In this document: in pieces, positions 21,976 to 31,616 of the stretch | Numbering within the stretch: the stretch's first letter is position 1 | How the letters are laid out: each line of letters begins with the position of its first letter | Source of the DNA: Massospora cicadina | Taxonomy: Eukaryota; Entomophthoromycota; Entomophthoromycetes; Entomophthorales; Entomophthoraceae | Reading direction: 5' to 3' | NCBI GenBank assembly: GCA_022478985.1 | Contig: JAKSZP010015881.1 | Location: 1-64,000 of the forward strand | Length of the DNA stretch: 64,000 nt | The notes under the pieces: generated by a model | Told to the model about the DNA's origin: nothing | The model's database searches: none | Seen by the model: only the letters and a program-made list of their open reading frames with translations | Program-made: the position numbers and the translations under genes

Positions 21976-22766
21976 TTTTAAATAATTACATATTAGCATT
22001 CCGTTCCCAAACTTTATAGAATACTTGTGCAAAGTTTGGTGATTTTTGGTTATTTGCTCGAGATAATGCATCCGGTATAAATAAATAAACAGAATGATAG
22101 TTTTGTAAAGAAAAGTTTAGCTAATTCTTGTTGATACCCAATTTAGCACAGATTTGTTTTTGGGCTTTAAGTTTACCTGATGATTCTAATTGATTCTTTT
22201 TTATATGTAGATGGTTATCGATAATATTAAAAAAATCAAATTATGTTGAATCAATATAAAATTACCAACCATTCAGCCATACCCAATTAAACCTATCGAA
22301 ATAACTAAACCACTTAGCTAAAACCATTAGATTAAAATCAACCAATCACCAACCGCTTCGTAACCAAACCTAAATGTATCGAAACAACCAAAATCACCAA
22401 CCACTTACCAAAACTAATTAAATTATCGAATCAACCAATCACTAACTTCTTTATTAAAACCTAAAACCGTTAAGCTTAAACAACCCTAAACCACCAAACG
22501 TTCGCCAAAACCATTTAAACTATCGAAGCAACCGATATCAAACTTCTCGGCCGTAACAATTACCGATTTCCTTAAAAACATATAAAATTTTCACTTGTTA
22601 CATATAAAACTTTTTATTTTACTATTAAAATTAAAAATCGGGCTTCAAGGTGCACACGGACCCCCTCCCGTCCACCTATAGCCAAATTTTCAGAGCTCTA
22701 CATACTCTAGTTTTGGCTGGGCATCGCACACACACGGACACACACATTTGCTTTTATATATATAGA
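21976..22766 (-). mobile_element. Non-autonomous Helitron, 3' half missing (minus)
   Basis: On the minus strand the element begins at 22,766 with TCTATATATATAAAAGC preceded by A, as expected for a Helitron start (A then TC). It continues through a GTGTGTGTCCGTGTG tract. The 657 bp at 21,976-22,632 mirror 20,677-21,335 almost base for base. It stops exactly where the CTAG of the plus-strand element ends, so only the first 791 bp remain. Confidence 0.7.
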
Positions 22767-22857
22767 TAATTCACCAAATTGCTCACCTGAAACTAAACAA
22801 AAATTAGTATTAGAGTTTTAATTTGATTAAGTAGTTAGGATAATCAGCTCACCAGCC

Positions 22858-22985
22858 ACGAGGGCAACAGCGAAGTTGTTAGCTTGCGTGGCTCAAGAGT
22901 AGTGCTGGCACAGCCTTTAGGCTGTCTGCGAGCACATACATAAACCCGAGCAACGCCGGATAACTCCGTTTGTCAATTTATAAAT
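22858..22985 (+). repeat. Helitron 3'-end-like fragment
   Basis: Matches bases 1-70 of the window (AGTAGTGCTGGCACAGCCT) and ends CCCGAGCAACGCCGGATAAC followed by TCCG and TTTGT, a decayed version of the CCG-CTAG-T terminus at 21,970. Confidence 0.45.
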
Positions 22986-23223
22986 TTTTCATTTAATTAT
23001 TTAATTCATTTCATTCAAATTATATATTTAACTCATTTATTACTTTCTTTTAAATAAATATTTTTATTTCATAAGCTTTCATAAGTAGAATTTATTATAA
23101 ATTGAATTATTTAAATGTATAAATAATTAAACTAATTACTTTAATTAAACTAAGTTGAATTAAACTAAGTACCTTTATTGCTATTAGCTACAAACTAAAC
23201 TAGCTCATAGTTCTAAATCTTAT
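22986..23223. other. AT-rich spacer
   Basis: Very AT-rich sequence with repeated AATTTAATTAATT-type words. I see no gene or element here except the left target duplication of the SINE at 23,211-23,223. Confidence 0.4.
23211..23223. repeat. Target duplication of SINE copy 1 (left)
   Basis: TTCTAAATCTTAT, repeated exactly at 23,505-23,517. It delimits the SINE at 23,224-23,504. Confidence 0.8.
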
Positions 23224-23504
23224 ATAGATTTTATTCGAGGTGGGCCAACCTGGGGACGATACCGCACCGATTAATGGGAATTTGAATAAATGGGAAAGGA
23301 GGATAAAATCCGGAAAACCTCCATGCGCAGCGTATGATAGGCCAGGAACTCCATGGACCGTCTTTGCTATTTCCTATCTCGGTTCGGGGCATTGATGCAC
23401 AACGCCAATACAATCATAATTGTCCCTTACCCAAAGTCCATTACCGGGATAGGACTCGGGAGGCAGCGGTAGAGGTCCCTATTCTACCACTGGGGTATCC
23501 TCCC
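23224..23504 (-). mobile_element. tRNA-derived SINE, copy 1 (281 bp)
   Basis: Flanked by an exact 13-bp target duplication. On the minus strand it starts GGGAGGATACCCCAGTGGTA, whose ACCCCAGTGGTAGA portion fits an RNA polymerase III A box, with a weaker B box (GAGTCCTATCCC) about 35 bases on. The body includes GTTCCTGGCCTATCATAC. The 3' tail reads CGGTATCGTCC, CCAGGTTGGCCCACCTCG and AATAAAA. The same body and tail occur in the SINE at 36,848-37,163. The tail resembles the 3' ends of the LINEs in the window, which would let a LINE reverse transcriptase copy it. Confidence 0.75.
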
Positions 23505-23517
23505 TTCTAAATCTTAT
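23505..23517. repeat. Target duplication of SINE copy 1 (right)
   Basis: An exact copy of 23,211-23,223. Confidence 0.8.
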
Positions 23518-23599
23518 CTTCTTGTATATAATAATTTAGAGAGAAAAAAAGGCTATTCTAGGCCTTTTTACCTTGCTTTTCTGAAAATTTTGCTAGCTT

Positions 23600-23945
23600 A
23601 CACATTAAATAATGTGATATTTTTTGAAGTTAACCCACCTTAAACAAAAACTACTAACCAATGACCCAAAACTAATTGGACCTTTTAAATCAACCTAAAA
23701 CCGCCCACCAATTGAAACTCTCACCCAAACTATCAAATCAGCCAATCACTTACTACTTACTAAAACAATTTTTTTGATAATTAGCAAAATGACCACCTAC
23801 CACTTGGCAAAACCATTTAAACTATTGAGTTAACCAAATATCAAACTTCTCAGCTGTAACAATATACCAATTACTACAAAAGCATATTGAATTTTCACTT
23901 TTGAGTATAGAACTTTTTATCTTACTATAAAAATTAAAAAATATG
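23600..23945 (-). repeat. Decayed Helitron 5'-type segment (minus)
   Basis: Reverse-complement relative of 20,677-21,000, with ACCACTTGGCAAAACC, CAAACTTCTCAGCTGTAACA and GAACTTTTTATCTTACTAT as counterparts of words in 22,380-22,630. It is more diverged than the 20-22 kb copies. No terminus is preserved. Confidence 0.5.
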
Positions 23946-24099
23946 GTAGAATATTTATTATCATCCACCTAAGTAACTATGAAAATTCCATCGATAGGTT
24001 GTCAGGAAGTGTGTTAACTAAAGGATGTAAGATTACAGACAGACAAGCTTATGAGTTAAAGAAAAGCAAGTAGAGTTAAATGTTTCTTTATTTGATTAT

Positions 24100-24540
24100 T
24101 TGTTTGTAACATATGCATTACTATACCATTTATCCGATAGTGATAAAACTTTGGTGAATTGTTGCATGCATGCCCAAAAAGGTTCTGTTTTAGTACAACC
24201 ATCTTTATAGTAGTAAATAGAAAGTTTTATATGTAAGAAATGAGAGTTTAATATATTTTTAATGGTAATCAGTATATTGTTATGGTTAAGCAGATAATTA
24301 TTTGGTTTATTTAATAGTTTAAAATGATTTTTTCAAGCAGTTGGTGGTTTTGGGTTGTTTAATAAGCTTGATGGTTCTAGTAAGTGACTAGTGATTGGTG
24401 ATTCAATAAGTTAATTGATTTTAATTAGTTGTTGGTAGTTTTTTTCATTAAGTTTAGTTTAGGTTTACCAAGCAGTTGGTGATTGATTGATTTAGTATGT
24501 TCGATGATTTTAGTTAAGTGGTTTATTGGTTTATCTGCGA
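24100..24540 (+). repeat. Decayed Helitron 5'-type segment (plus)
   Basis: Starts near TTACTATACCATTTATCCGA and follows 20,588-21,010 in the same orientation (GAATTGTTGCATGCATGCCC, AGAAAGTTTTATATGTAA, GCAGTTGGTGGTTTTGGG). Many substitutions mark it as an old copy. Confidence 0.5.
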
Positions 24541-24837
24541 TATAAAATCTACAATACTTAATTAATATTTGTTTGATTATTTACCCATGTAATGTCATGT
24601 TCTACCATAATCTATCTATAATATCTATATAAAATAGGAAAAGTATGTGTGTATGTATATATTATCCTATTAATCTGATTGGTCAGTGGCTATGCTTAGA
24701 TTCTTCTTTAATTGGTAGAACAACTATTGGATAAACAGTGACCAATCCCACACAGTGCATTAAATAATATGTCGTTATAATGTTAAAGAAAATCATCTCA
24801 AATTTCAAAAAGACTTAATCTCATATATTTATTTAAC
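24541..24837. other. AT-rich spacer with a Helitron-start-like motif
   Basis: At about 24,630-24,665, TCTATATAAAATAGGAAAAG followed by TATGTGTGTATG resembles the Helitron start at 22,766 in plus orientation. Nothing else was recognised before the ORF1-only element. Confidence 0.3.
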
Positions 24838-26650
24838 TGAGGCAAGCTGACCAGAGGATGGACAATAATGAGCTCAGAGGAGAAAAACTTAAACTAAACT
24901 AAAATTTAACAAACAGAAAGATATGACCGTATCACTCAAATTGAATCAAGAAAACTAAAATGGTTCAACTAGGTTGGATGCAGTAAACTGCTATGTGTCC
25001 ATGGTGGGGGGTAAGTGGGGATTGGAAGGCTCATCTTTCTCCTCCTTGTTGGACAGTGTAAGGCAGAACGTTGAGAGCATGGGCGTGGGTGCATCCTCAA
25101 AATGGGGGTTGAGTTAGCAGAGTGTCTCTTGCATCTATAATTTAGCTATGAGGAGAGTGATGATATTTTTGGAAAGGGCTTTCTCAGCCTCAAGGTGAAC
25201 TTTGGGTAGGGTGTTGAAGGTGGCGATGTTGTTGCTGGTAATGTGGATCTTGGGGCAAAATTTCGTGACCATTGCAACTTTTTGTATTGCTTTGTTGGAA
25301 ACTTGGTGGAATTGGAGGAATTCTTTTTTATGAACTTGCTGCATGGGGGGAAGGACAGGGGTGGGTATCCCCTTGGCCAAGACTACAACTTATTTTTCTA
25401 TGAACTTTCAGAGGGGGCAGCAATCAGGAGAGGCAACACCCTCTTTTGTGAGTTGGTGGTCACTTCAGAATTCATTGACATTAGAGTGTAGAGCATAGTG
25501 ATGAGTTGGAAATTGAGCTTCATAATCTGCGTTTAGGTACATTTTGAGTCCTGGGGCCTCAACCAATTTAGGTATGGGATTTCCCAAGTCATCAACCTTC
25601 TCCAAATAATCCCAGGACTTTTGGTTGAAAACAATTTATTGATTGGCATATGGGTGGGCTGGGTTGGGTGGCTGGGTGGTTTTTTTGAATTTACTGGGGT
25701 CCATGCTGGCTCCTGATTAGTTGGAGTAGAAGTGGGGGTTTGACATGTAGGTTCCTTATTGGCTGAATCTGTGGCAGTTGCATATACCATTTTGGGTGGA
25801 GGGGGATGGAGGATTGTGCCCCAGTAGAAAAAAGTTTTTTGTTGGTAATGGGAGCATTATGGGGGAGTCAAGCGTGTGGGCTTCAGCTCAGGCTATGGTG
25901 GGGCAGCACCACTTTGAGTGGTCCAGGTCAAAACAAATGGGGCAGATTGTGCGCCCTTTGTCTACTCTGGCTCAGAAAGGGTGGTCAGGGGAAGATGGGA
26001 CAACAGTGAGAGGGAATCAAAAAGGCAATTTTAGTTGATATTGGGTGTATAGTTGCTATGGTGTGAGGGCCCGCAAGTTGGTTGGCTCCATTGGGAACCA
26101 CAAATTGTAGAATGGGTTCAGCGTCATATACTAACAACTCAGCTATTAGTTTGTTGTATAAAGTTTCAGGAGGGAGCTGGGTGGGGAGGCCTGAAAATTG
26201 AACCACAAGAGTGGTGCATCAGGCAACCAGGTGCAAGTGAGTTGGAATGGGGGTTCCCTGGAACACCAGGGTAACGTTGGCTGTGATTGCAACATTTGCT
26301 TCATAGGTGAAGCTGAAGTCAAAGTACTCCTTGTAGGAGCGGAAGTTGATAAAGACTGAAGGCTGCATAAGCGCCTGGGCTAATTCTATGATTTGTTTGT
26401 CATTGTAGGGAAACAAGTTGCCAGATTCAACCTGGCAGCCAAATCACATCTTGCTTTGGGGAGCACAATGGGGCTACAGGGCACCGCTTGGGAATGTTAA
26501 AGGTGGAGGGTGAGATCCTTGGGGGGAACGTATCAACCTGAGGCTTTGGGAGGCTGGTCAACCTAGTATAAAAGCGTTTCCTCCCTGGACAGAAGACACT
26601 AGGGGGGTTTTTCCACTGCCCCATTTTGGAGCAACGTTCAATATGGCCAA
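24838..26650 (-). mobile_element. ORF1-only LINE-like element, copy 2
   Basis: About 1.8 kb on the minus strand. It ends with the tail TTGTCCATCCTCTGGTCAGC, then TTGCCTCAG and TTAAATAAATA, nearly the same as the tail of LINE C at 54,180-54,235. Between an ORF1-like gene and this tail there is no room for ORF2. Internal order matches copies 1 and 3. The 5' end is set by the end of similarity near 26,650; no target duplication was found. Confidence 0.55.
25000..26640 (-). pseudogene. LINE ORF1-like protein relic (CCHC), copy 2
   Basis: Minus-strand blocks in order: an N-terminal part (26,624-26,427), the nucleic-acid-binding region (26,416-25,985) with YFDFSFTYEANVAITANV and the block LQFVVPNGANQLAGPH (also in copy 1 as LQFVVPNGAKHLAGPH), and a CX2CX4HX4C knuckle (C-P-I-C-F-D-L-D-H-S-K-W-C-C) at 25,913-25,944. 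A Pro/Thr-rich linker (25,790-25,533) and a C-terminal block (25,380-25,135) with ITSNNIATFNTLPKVHLEAE follow. The C-terminal block aligns with copy 3. Several frame changes make it non-functional. Confidence 0.55.
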
Positions 26651-26659
26651 GGACATTGG

Positions 26660-28018
26660 GGTTTTGCTATGTGTTGTTTTTGGAGTTGTTTAGTTCTACT
26701 ATAATTTAAAATTTGCTCAAAAGTGATATTGAGCGGAAAGAATTTTTAATTAGCATAGTTTTACATTACCACATAGTCTCATGATGGTAAAACATAGTGT
26801 GGTTAGCCCCCAGAAAGTTGTTATTATATCCCTTTCTGTAATGAAAGTGCATACAATCACTGTCAGGATGACAGCTAATTCAAAAAAGACCAAATATCTT
26901 AGTCGAGTTTGACAATGTCCAGTGGATAAATCTGGATGCCAGAGGCTTGGCTGCACTGATTAACTATTGATGGGACGCTGTAGAGATTAATTTAGAAGCT
27001 TTCAGCTCTAAAAACATACTAAAGGCACCTACAAAAAGCCAAAAGGTTGTAATAGGGGCTAATATGAGTAATACTGGGGCAACCTCTTTGGGAGGGAGAG
27101 GCAGGGAGTGTGACATACCCTCCAAGGTTCACAGCTGATTGGTATTGTGTTGTATTGGATATATAATTTTTAGATATAAAATGGTCATATTGTGGCTCAT
27201 ATTGGGCGGATATGCCAAAAACAACGTGATTGCAGGTTTCCACGGCATGTGCAATAGATCATCAGACAAAATTGCAGAGGTAATAATCCATGAGTATGTG
27301 GAATGCGGGGAGTGATGATGGATCCATAGATCAGAATGTCTGCTCAACAATTTCCAGAATTAATTTTGAAGAAGGCGGCGTGCATTACTGGATAAAGTTT
27401 TTATGATAATCAGGAAGGTGGCGTAGAGGCGGATTCCATGACAAAGAGTAATTACTAATTACTTTAATATAAGTAACTTTAAGGAAGGAAACGTAAATAA
27501 TAAACTGATAACCTACCCTAATGAGGGTGGTTGCCATTATTGTGGAGGGGGGAAAGGGAACTTAGAAATTTACAATAACTGAGCACCTTGCTGGGCACCC
27601 TAATTGACAGACTGTGCTGGTAAAAAATGGTTGAGGATAAAGCATTAGAATTATTGAATGGCATGATATAAGTTTTAGCAGCATGTCTGCCAGATGAAGA
27701 AGAAATCTAATGAGATACTACCAAACTTAAACAAATTTTGCAGATGGGTAAGTTACTAACACCAGTTCCTAAGGAACTAATTCTACTTAAATAATTATTT
27801 ATAAGAATATAGGTAGTAATATGCATAATCTTCAAGTTCTATCTGCAATCCAAACTATTAATATGAATACTATCTAAATTACTTGACAAATAGGCTCATA
27901 TAGGAATTTGGGTGGGTGGGATGGTTCCCTAAAATCATAAGTGACCAGGACATATTTGGGATGAGCCTGAAGACCTTCTGGAGGGCATTAAACCAAAACA
28001 CCTCTCTGTACAACATTT
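26660..28018. other. Unassigned AT-rich stretch left of G1
   Basis: No element or gene recognised. Short open stretches on the minus strand (27,350-27,019 and 26,956-26,750) carry no family motif I know. This and 35,696-36,836 were one locus before G1 inserted, as shown by the CAGTA duplication. Confidence 0.3.
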
Positions 28019-28023
28019 CAGTA
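28019..28023. repeat. Target duplication of G1 (left)
   Basis: CAGTA, repeated at 35,691-35,695 directly after the 3' LTR. Five base pairs is the usual size for Ty3/gypsy integration. Confidence 0.8.
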
Positions 28024-28080
28024 TGTCACAATTATGATATGACTGGATGATAAGCCCTAAGTCATTATGGCGAAATGAAT
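28024..28080 (+). repeat. G1 5' LTR, first part
   Basis: Starts TGTCACAATTATGATATGAC, matching the 3' LTR start at 35,169 (TGTCATAATTCAGATATGAC). It is cut after GGCGAAATGAAT by LINE B. Confidence 0.85.
28069..28080. repeat. Target duplication of LINE B (left)
   Basis: GGCGAAATGAAT, repeated at 29,757-29,768 where the interrupted LTR resumes. Confidence 0.8.
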
Positions 28081-29756
28081 ATTTTACTTATTTGTATGAG
28101 GATGGCTGACCAGGGGACAGACAAATCTGATATGTAGGAGAAAAGAAGAGGCGGAGAAAACAGAAGTGGGAAAAGAGAGCAAAGCAATTAAAAATAACTC
28201 AGAATATGACATGGCACACTTTGGTGTGGCTGGGGCCATGGGTGGTGGGTGACTAGACCTTGGGTGGTATGGCGACCCTGGCTAGTAGGGTGTACCGCCT
28301 ATGGAGACTGTGAGGTTTTCAGTGTCATATCGGAGGAACCAGATTGGAATCCATGTTCCCATCCATTTCTTCAATTTGTGTTGGAGTGAGCTGAACAGCC
28401 AGGCTTGGAAGTGGTCAGCCAAATGGTTGTGGAACCTGACGATGGTTTGGTTAAGGTTGTGGAAGACCCCATTGAATGCATCGAGGGTAATTGTGTGAAT
28501 AGACTATATTGCAATGCACAAAATTAGGGCCCTCAGTGTCTGGGGGATAGGTGAGGTCATGTTGAGTGCCATGATATCACGGGACAGTCGGAATTTGATT
28601 GTGGGTGATTGTTGAAACAAGTGCATCACGTTGGCCCAGATATGCGCAGATGGCGGGCATCCTTCTAGGCGGTGTGCTAGTGTGTTGGGTCCGCCACAGA
28701 TGGCGCATGACTTGAACATTGAGAACGTACGGTCAGCTGTTCTGTATGTGCGGCGCATGTATCTCCACATTGTGGAGCACACTTGTGGAGATATGAGAGG
28801 ACAGGTGACTATGTTCCACACCTGTTTTTGGGTTTGTAGATCATATGGGGTGTCTTGGTGGTCCAGGTAGTCGATCCTGGACAGAGGGAAGGATGGTAAT
28901 GGGTTGGACGCAAAAGATACTGTTTGTCCTCTGTGGAGTTGCACATATCCAGTTTGAGGGTGGGTGTCTTCAGACTGCTGTGCATATGCAAAACTCCAAT
29001 TTCCTTGTCTTAGGTTGTATAAGATATGTTTGAAATATCGATTGGTGTTATGTGGTCCAGTGGCATTTGGATGTGCTACAAGGTACTTAATCAGGGTCTT
29101 CAGGTTGGAAGGGGACCTCAGATGTAGTGCCCTTGAAAAATTTGTTTGGGCTGCCTTAGCCCAGTGGAAGGATGGTGGGTTGGGTGACGTCGTGGAGCTA
29201 TCCATGAGCCTAGTATTTGCGTTGCTCTTTCCATGAAGTTGAGCAGCCCCATCCCTCCTTTCTTCCGTGAGCTGTACATGGTCTCCAGCCTGATAGGTGC
29301 ACGGTATCCCGACCATAGCCAGTTCTGCAGGAGCTTGTAGACTGCGTCAGTGAAGTTGGCGGAGAAAGGGATCACATTGGTAGCAAACCATAGCTTTGAT
29401 AGGATCAGGGAGTTGGCTAATACAACTCTTCCAGTTAGGCTGGCTTTATTCCTTCGCATACATGTCATTCTTTTTGTGATGTTGTCCAATATGTTGGTTT
29501 CTATGGTGTCAAGAGCATATCCACCAGCTTCTAGCCATATGCCCAGATGACGGACTGGGTCAGTGGCGGGGTGGGGTGCAAAGGGTAAGCACAGTGGTTT
29601 TATTGGCTTGGGTCTTTGTTGTGTGGTTAGGTGTGTGGTTGGTTGATTTCTGTGGTGGTGTGGGGGTGGGGCTCAGTTTGAGCTGAATTTTCCCATTACA
29701 ATTACCTCTGTTTTCTGTTTGTTCAGCATGGCATTACTCACTGATTCATATTGGTG
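28081..29756 (-). mobile_element. LINE B, 5'-truncated, inside the G1 5' LTR
   Basis: A 1.68-kb minus-strand LINE fragment with a 12-bp target duplication. It holds the reverse transcriptase C-terminal part and the Cys/His end of ORF2. The tail at 28,081-28,130 reads GTCTGTCCCCTGGTCAGCC, then ATCCTCAT and ACAAATAAG on the minus strand, related to the LINE-A and LINE C tails. Truncation at the 5' side is the usual result of incomplete reverse transcription. Confidence 0.85.
28320..29756 (-). pseudogene. LINE B ORF2, C-terminal part
   Basis: Starts inside the reverse transcriptase (SVSNAMLNKQKTEVIVMGKF, counterpart of QVSNATLNASKTEIILLGRF in LINE-A). It continues with KGGMGLLNF, QTNFSRALHLRSPS and the C-terminal motif C-A-I-C-G ... 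H-R-L-E-G-C at about 28,715-28,660. The longest open block is 29,316-28,504 (270 codons). The segment before 29,489 carries stops. The catalytic part of the reverse transcriptase was never copied, so no activity is possible. Confidence 0.8.
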
Positions 29757-29768
29757 GGCGAAATGAAT
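29757..29768. repeat. Target duplication of LINE B (right)
   Basis: An exact copy of 28,069-28,080; the G1 LTR continues from 29,769. Confidence 0.8.
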
Positions 29769-30233
29769 AGAATCTGCTGAGTTTGATATGAGTAATGAAT
29801 ATTTGATCGCCTTGAGATGAGGTGATATTGGGTTGGAGATATTGGTGTTCAATGAATAGATGGGAAATCGCCTCAAATTAGGCAATCGTGAAATTGTCAA
29901 ATGAAGAATTGCTGGAATCAATGTGATATATTGAATTGAATTACTAAGCCAAGGAAGTGGTATTGTCCAAAGTCACTGAGATATAGACAAGATGAGATAA
30001 TTGGATAGAGGATGTTGTTAATAGTTTAGAAGTGAGCAGAACATTGAGGATCTGCTGTAGTTTAATATTAAATAAAAGAGGGTTGTGGGAGCGAGTGTTC
30101 CATATTTATTCAAAGTTTATTCTGTTGTTTCCAGGATGACAATCATCATATTGTTGGTACTAATTGCTCAGTAGATTGAACCTTGTGCAAAAATCCTTTG
30201 ACGTATCTCTAGAATACCACCAATTTTATAACA
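29769..30233 (+). repeat. G1 5' LTR, second part
   Basis: Parallels 35,226-35,690 of the 3' LTR through AGGGTTGTGGGAGCGAG and ACTGCTCAGT-like words to the end TTTTATAACA. An AATAAAAG motif at about 30,070 is the likely polyadenylation signal. Confidence 0.85.
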
Positions 30234-30234
30234 G

Positions 30235-30249
30235 TGATGCTCACTACAT
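30235..30249 (+). promoter_or_regulatory. G1 primer binding site
   Basis: TGATGCTCACTACAT, one base after the LTR end. G2 has TGGTGCTCACTACAG at the same place. It would pair with a tRNA 3' end reading GTAGTGAGCACCA; I did not identify that tRNA. Confidence 0.6.
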
Positions 30250-30299
30250 GGGGCCCATTGATCAATCACAATAACAATAACATTCTTCAGTCACTGGTT

Positions 30300-31616
30300 A
30301 TGTCATATCAGGGTTGCTCTGTCAAGGAGTCTTGCCAAGTTGCTGCAACCATTTAATATAAGGAACTCAATATTGTCTTGGACACTGTGCTTCAGTGGAA
30401 GAAGGAGTTTCTGCAAGAGGTTTGTATTGATAAGCTTCCTCCGTTTGATTGCAATGGGAACATCCATGGATTTTTTAAGCAATTTGAGTTTGCAGTAAAA
30501 GGAGCTTCATATAGGCATAAAGACAAATTATTAATATCCACCTTGGGTGTTGGAAGCGCCAACCAAGTTACTTGTTATCTTCCCACAAATCTTGTTACCT
30601 ATCAAAAAGTGAAAGAAACTGTGCTGTGGTTATTTGGAGAAACTTCAAAAATGGTGCAGTAGAAGGCCAAGTTCTTAGCCATTAAGTTTCAGCATAACAA
30701 GACCCTCACCACATTTGCTGATTGCTTTATGGCAGAAGCCCATGTGTTAATCAGGGCAGAGACTTTAACAAAATCTGACGTATGCATAGCGTTGACCTCT
30801 ACTGTGAAACCATACCGTGTGCTTTTAATTCCATGGCTCCATATTATAAAGTTGGCATACCTTTGCTTAAACTCGTTCAGATCTTACGCCATCTATCTGG
30901 TACCACCCTCCACTCAATATAGAGCGGAAACCTATAAAACTTGCGGCCAGACTTTCTTATTCAGGGGAGTTATCCTCCCTGTTCAGCATCCATTTAGTCT
31001 CCCCAGGCCTTATTATAACTACATGCCTCGCTCCCAACTGAGTTGCCATCAGCAGTTCAACTATCAGGGAGGGGTCTGTTTACACCGTTTGACCCCAGTA
31101 TAACTTTTGGGGTGGCCCATTTTACAACAATCATGGACGCAGATCTTATGAGGTCAATTGTTTCTCATGTGGTCACTCTGGGCACTTGGCCAGTAGTTGT
31201 CTTAATTGTCAGGTTCATTCCCTACTGCAGGAGCAGTACAATCAGGGTAAGTCAGAGCAGAGTAGAGATGGAACTCTCTGCTTCTGCTATTCTGACTCAA
31301 AACGTCCCACCTGAACCTATTCCCATACATTCAGTGGAAGTTCCCAGTATGACAACGCCTTTCTATATCAGCAGCCAGTTGGGAGGGGGTAAATGTGCTG
31401 ACATGAGCGCAATTTATGGATACGGCAGAAGCAGGCCCCCAGGAGCAACCAAAGCCTTATTCCTGTTAAAGGTTTGATCAACTTTCTACAGATGAACCAG
31501 ATCCATTCTCTGATGCACTTCTCTTAAAAGGGGTGAACGTGGCCCTCCTAGTGGATGCCATTGTTAAAAAGTACCCTAAAGTTGGAGAGGGTATTATGAG
31601 CTTCTTAGGAAAATGA
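30300..31616 (+). pseudogene. gag: G1 Gag, broken
   Basis: The first ATG after the primer site is 30,300. The capsid-like region reads through VCIDKLPPFDCNGNIHGFFK (30,424-), shared with G2. An in-frame TAG at about 30,660 and a frame change near 31,110 follow. A retroviral-type knuckle C-F-S-C-G-H-S-G-H-L-A-S-S-C (CX2CX4HX4C) lies at 31,159-31,200. The end is TGA 31,614-31,616, matched by G2 at 48,594. Gag forms the particle shell and packages element RNA. Confidence 0.75.

Noticed and set aside
20677..22632. CRISPR-like or satellite array
   Set aside because: The repeats are long inverted arms and degenerate internal units with Helitron termini, without regular spacers.
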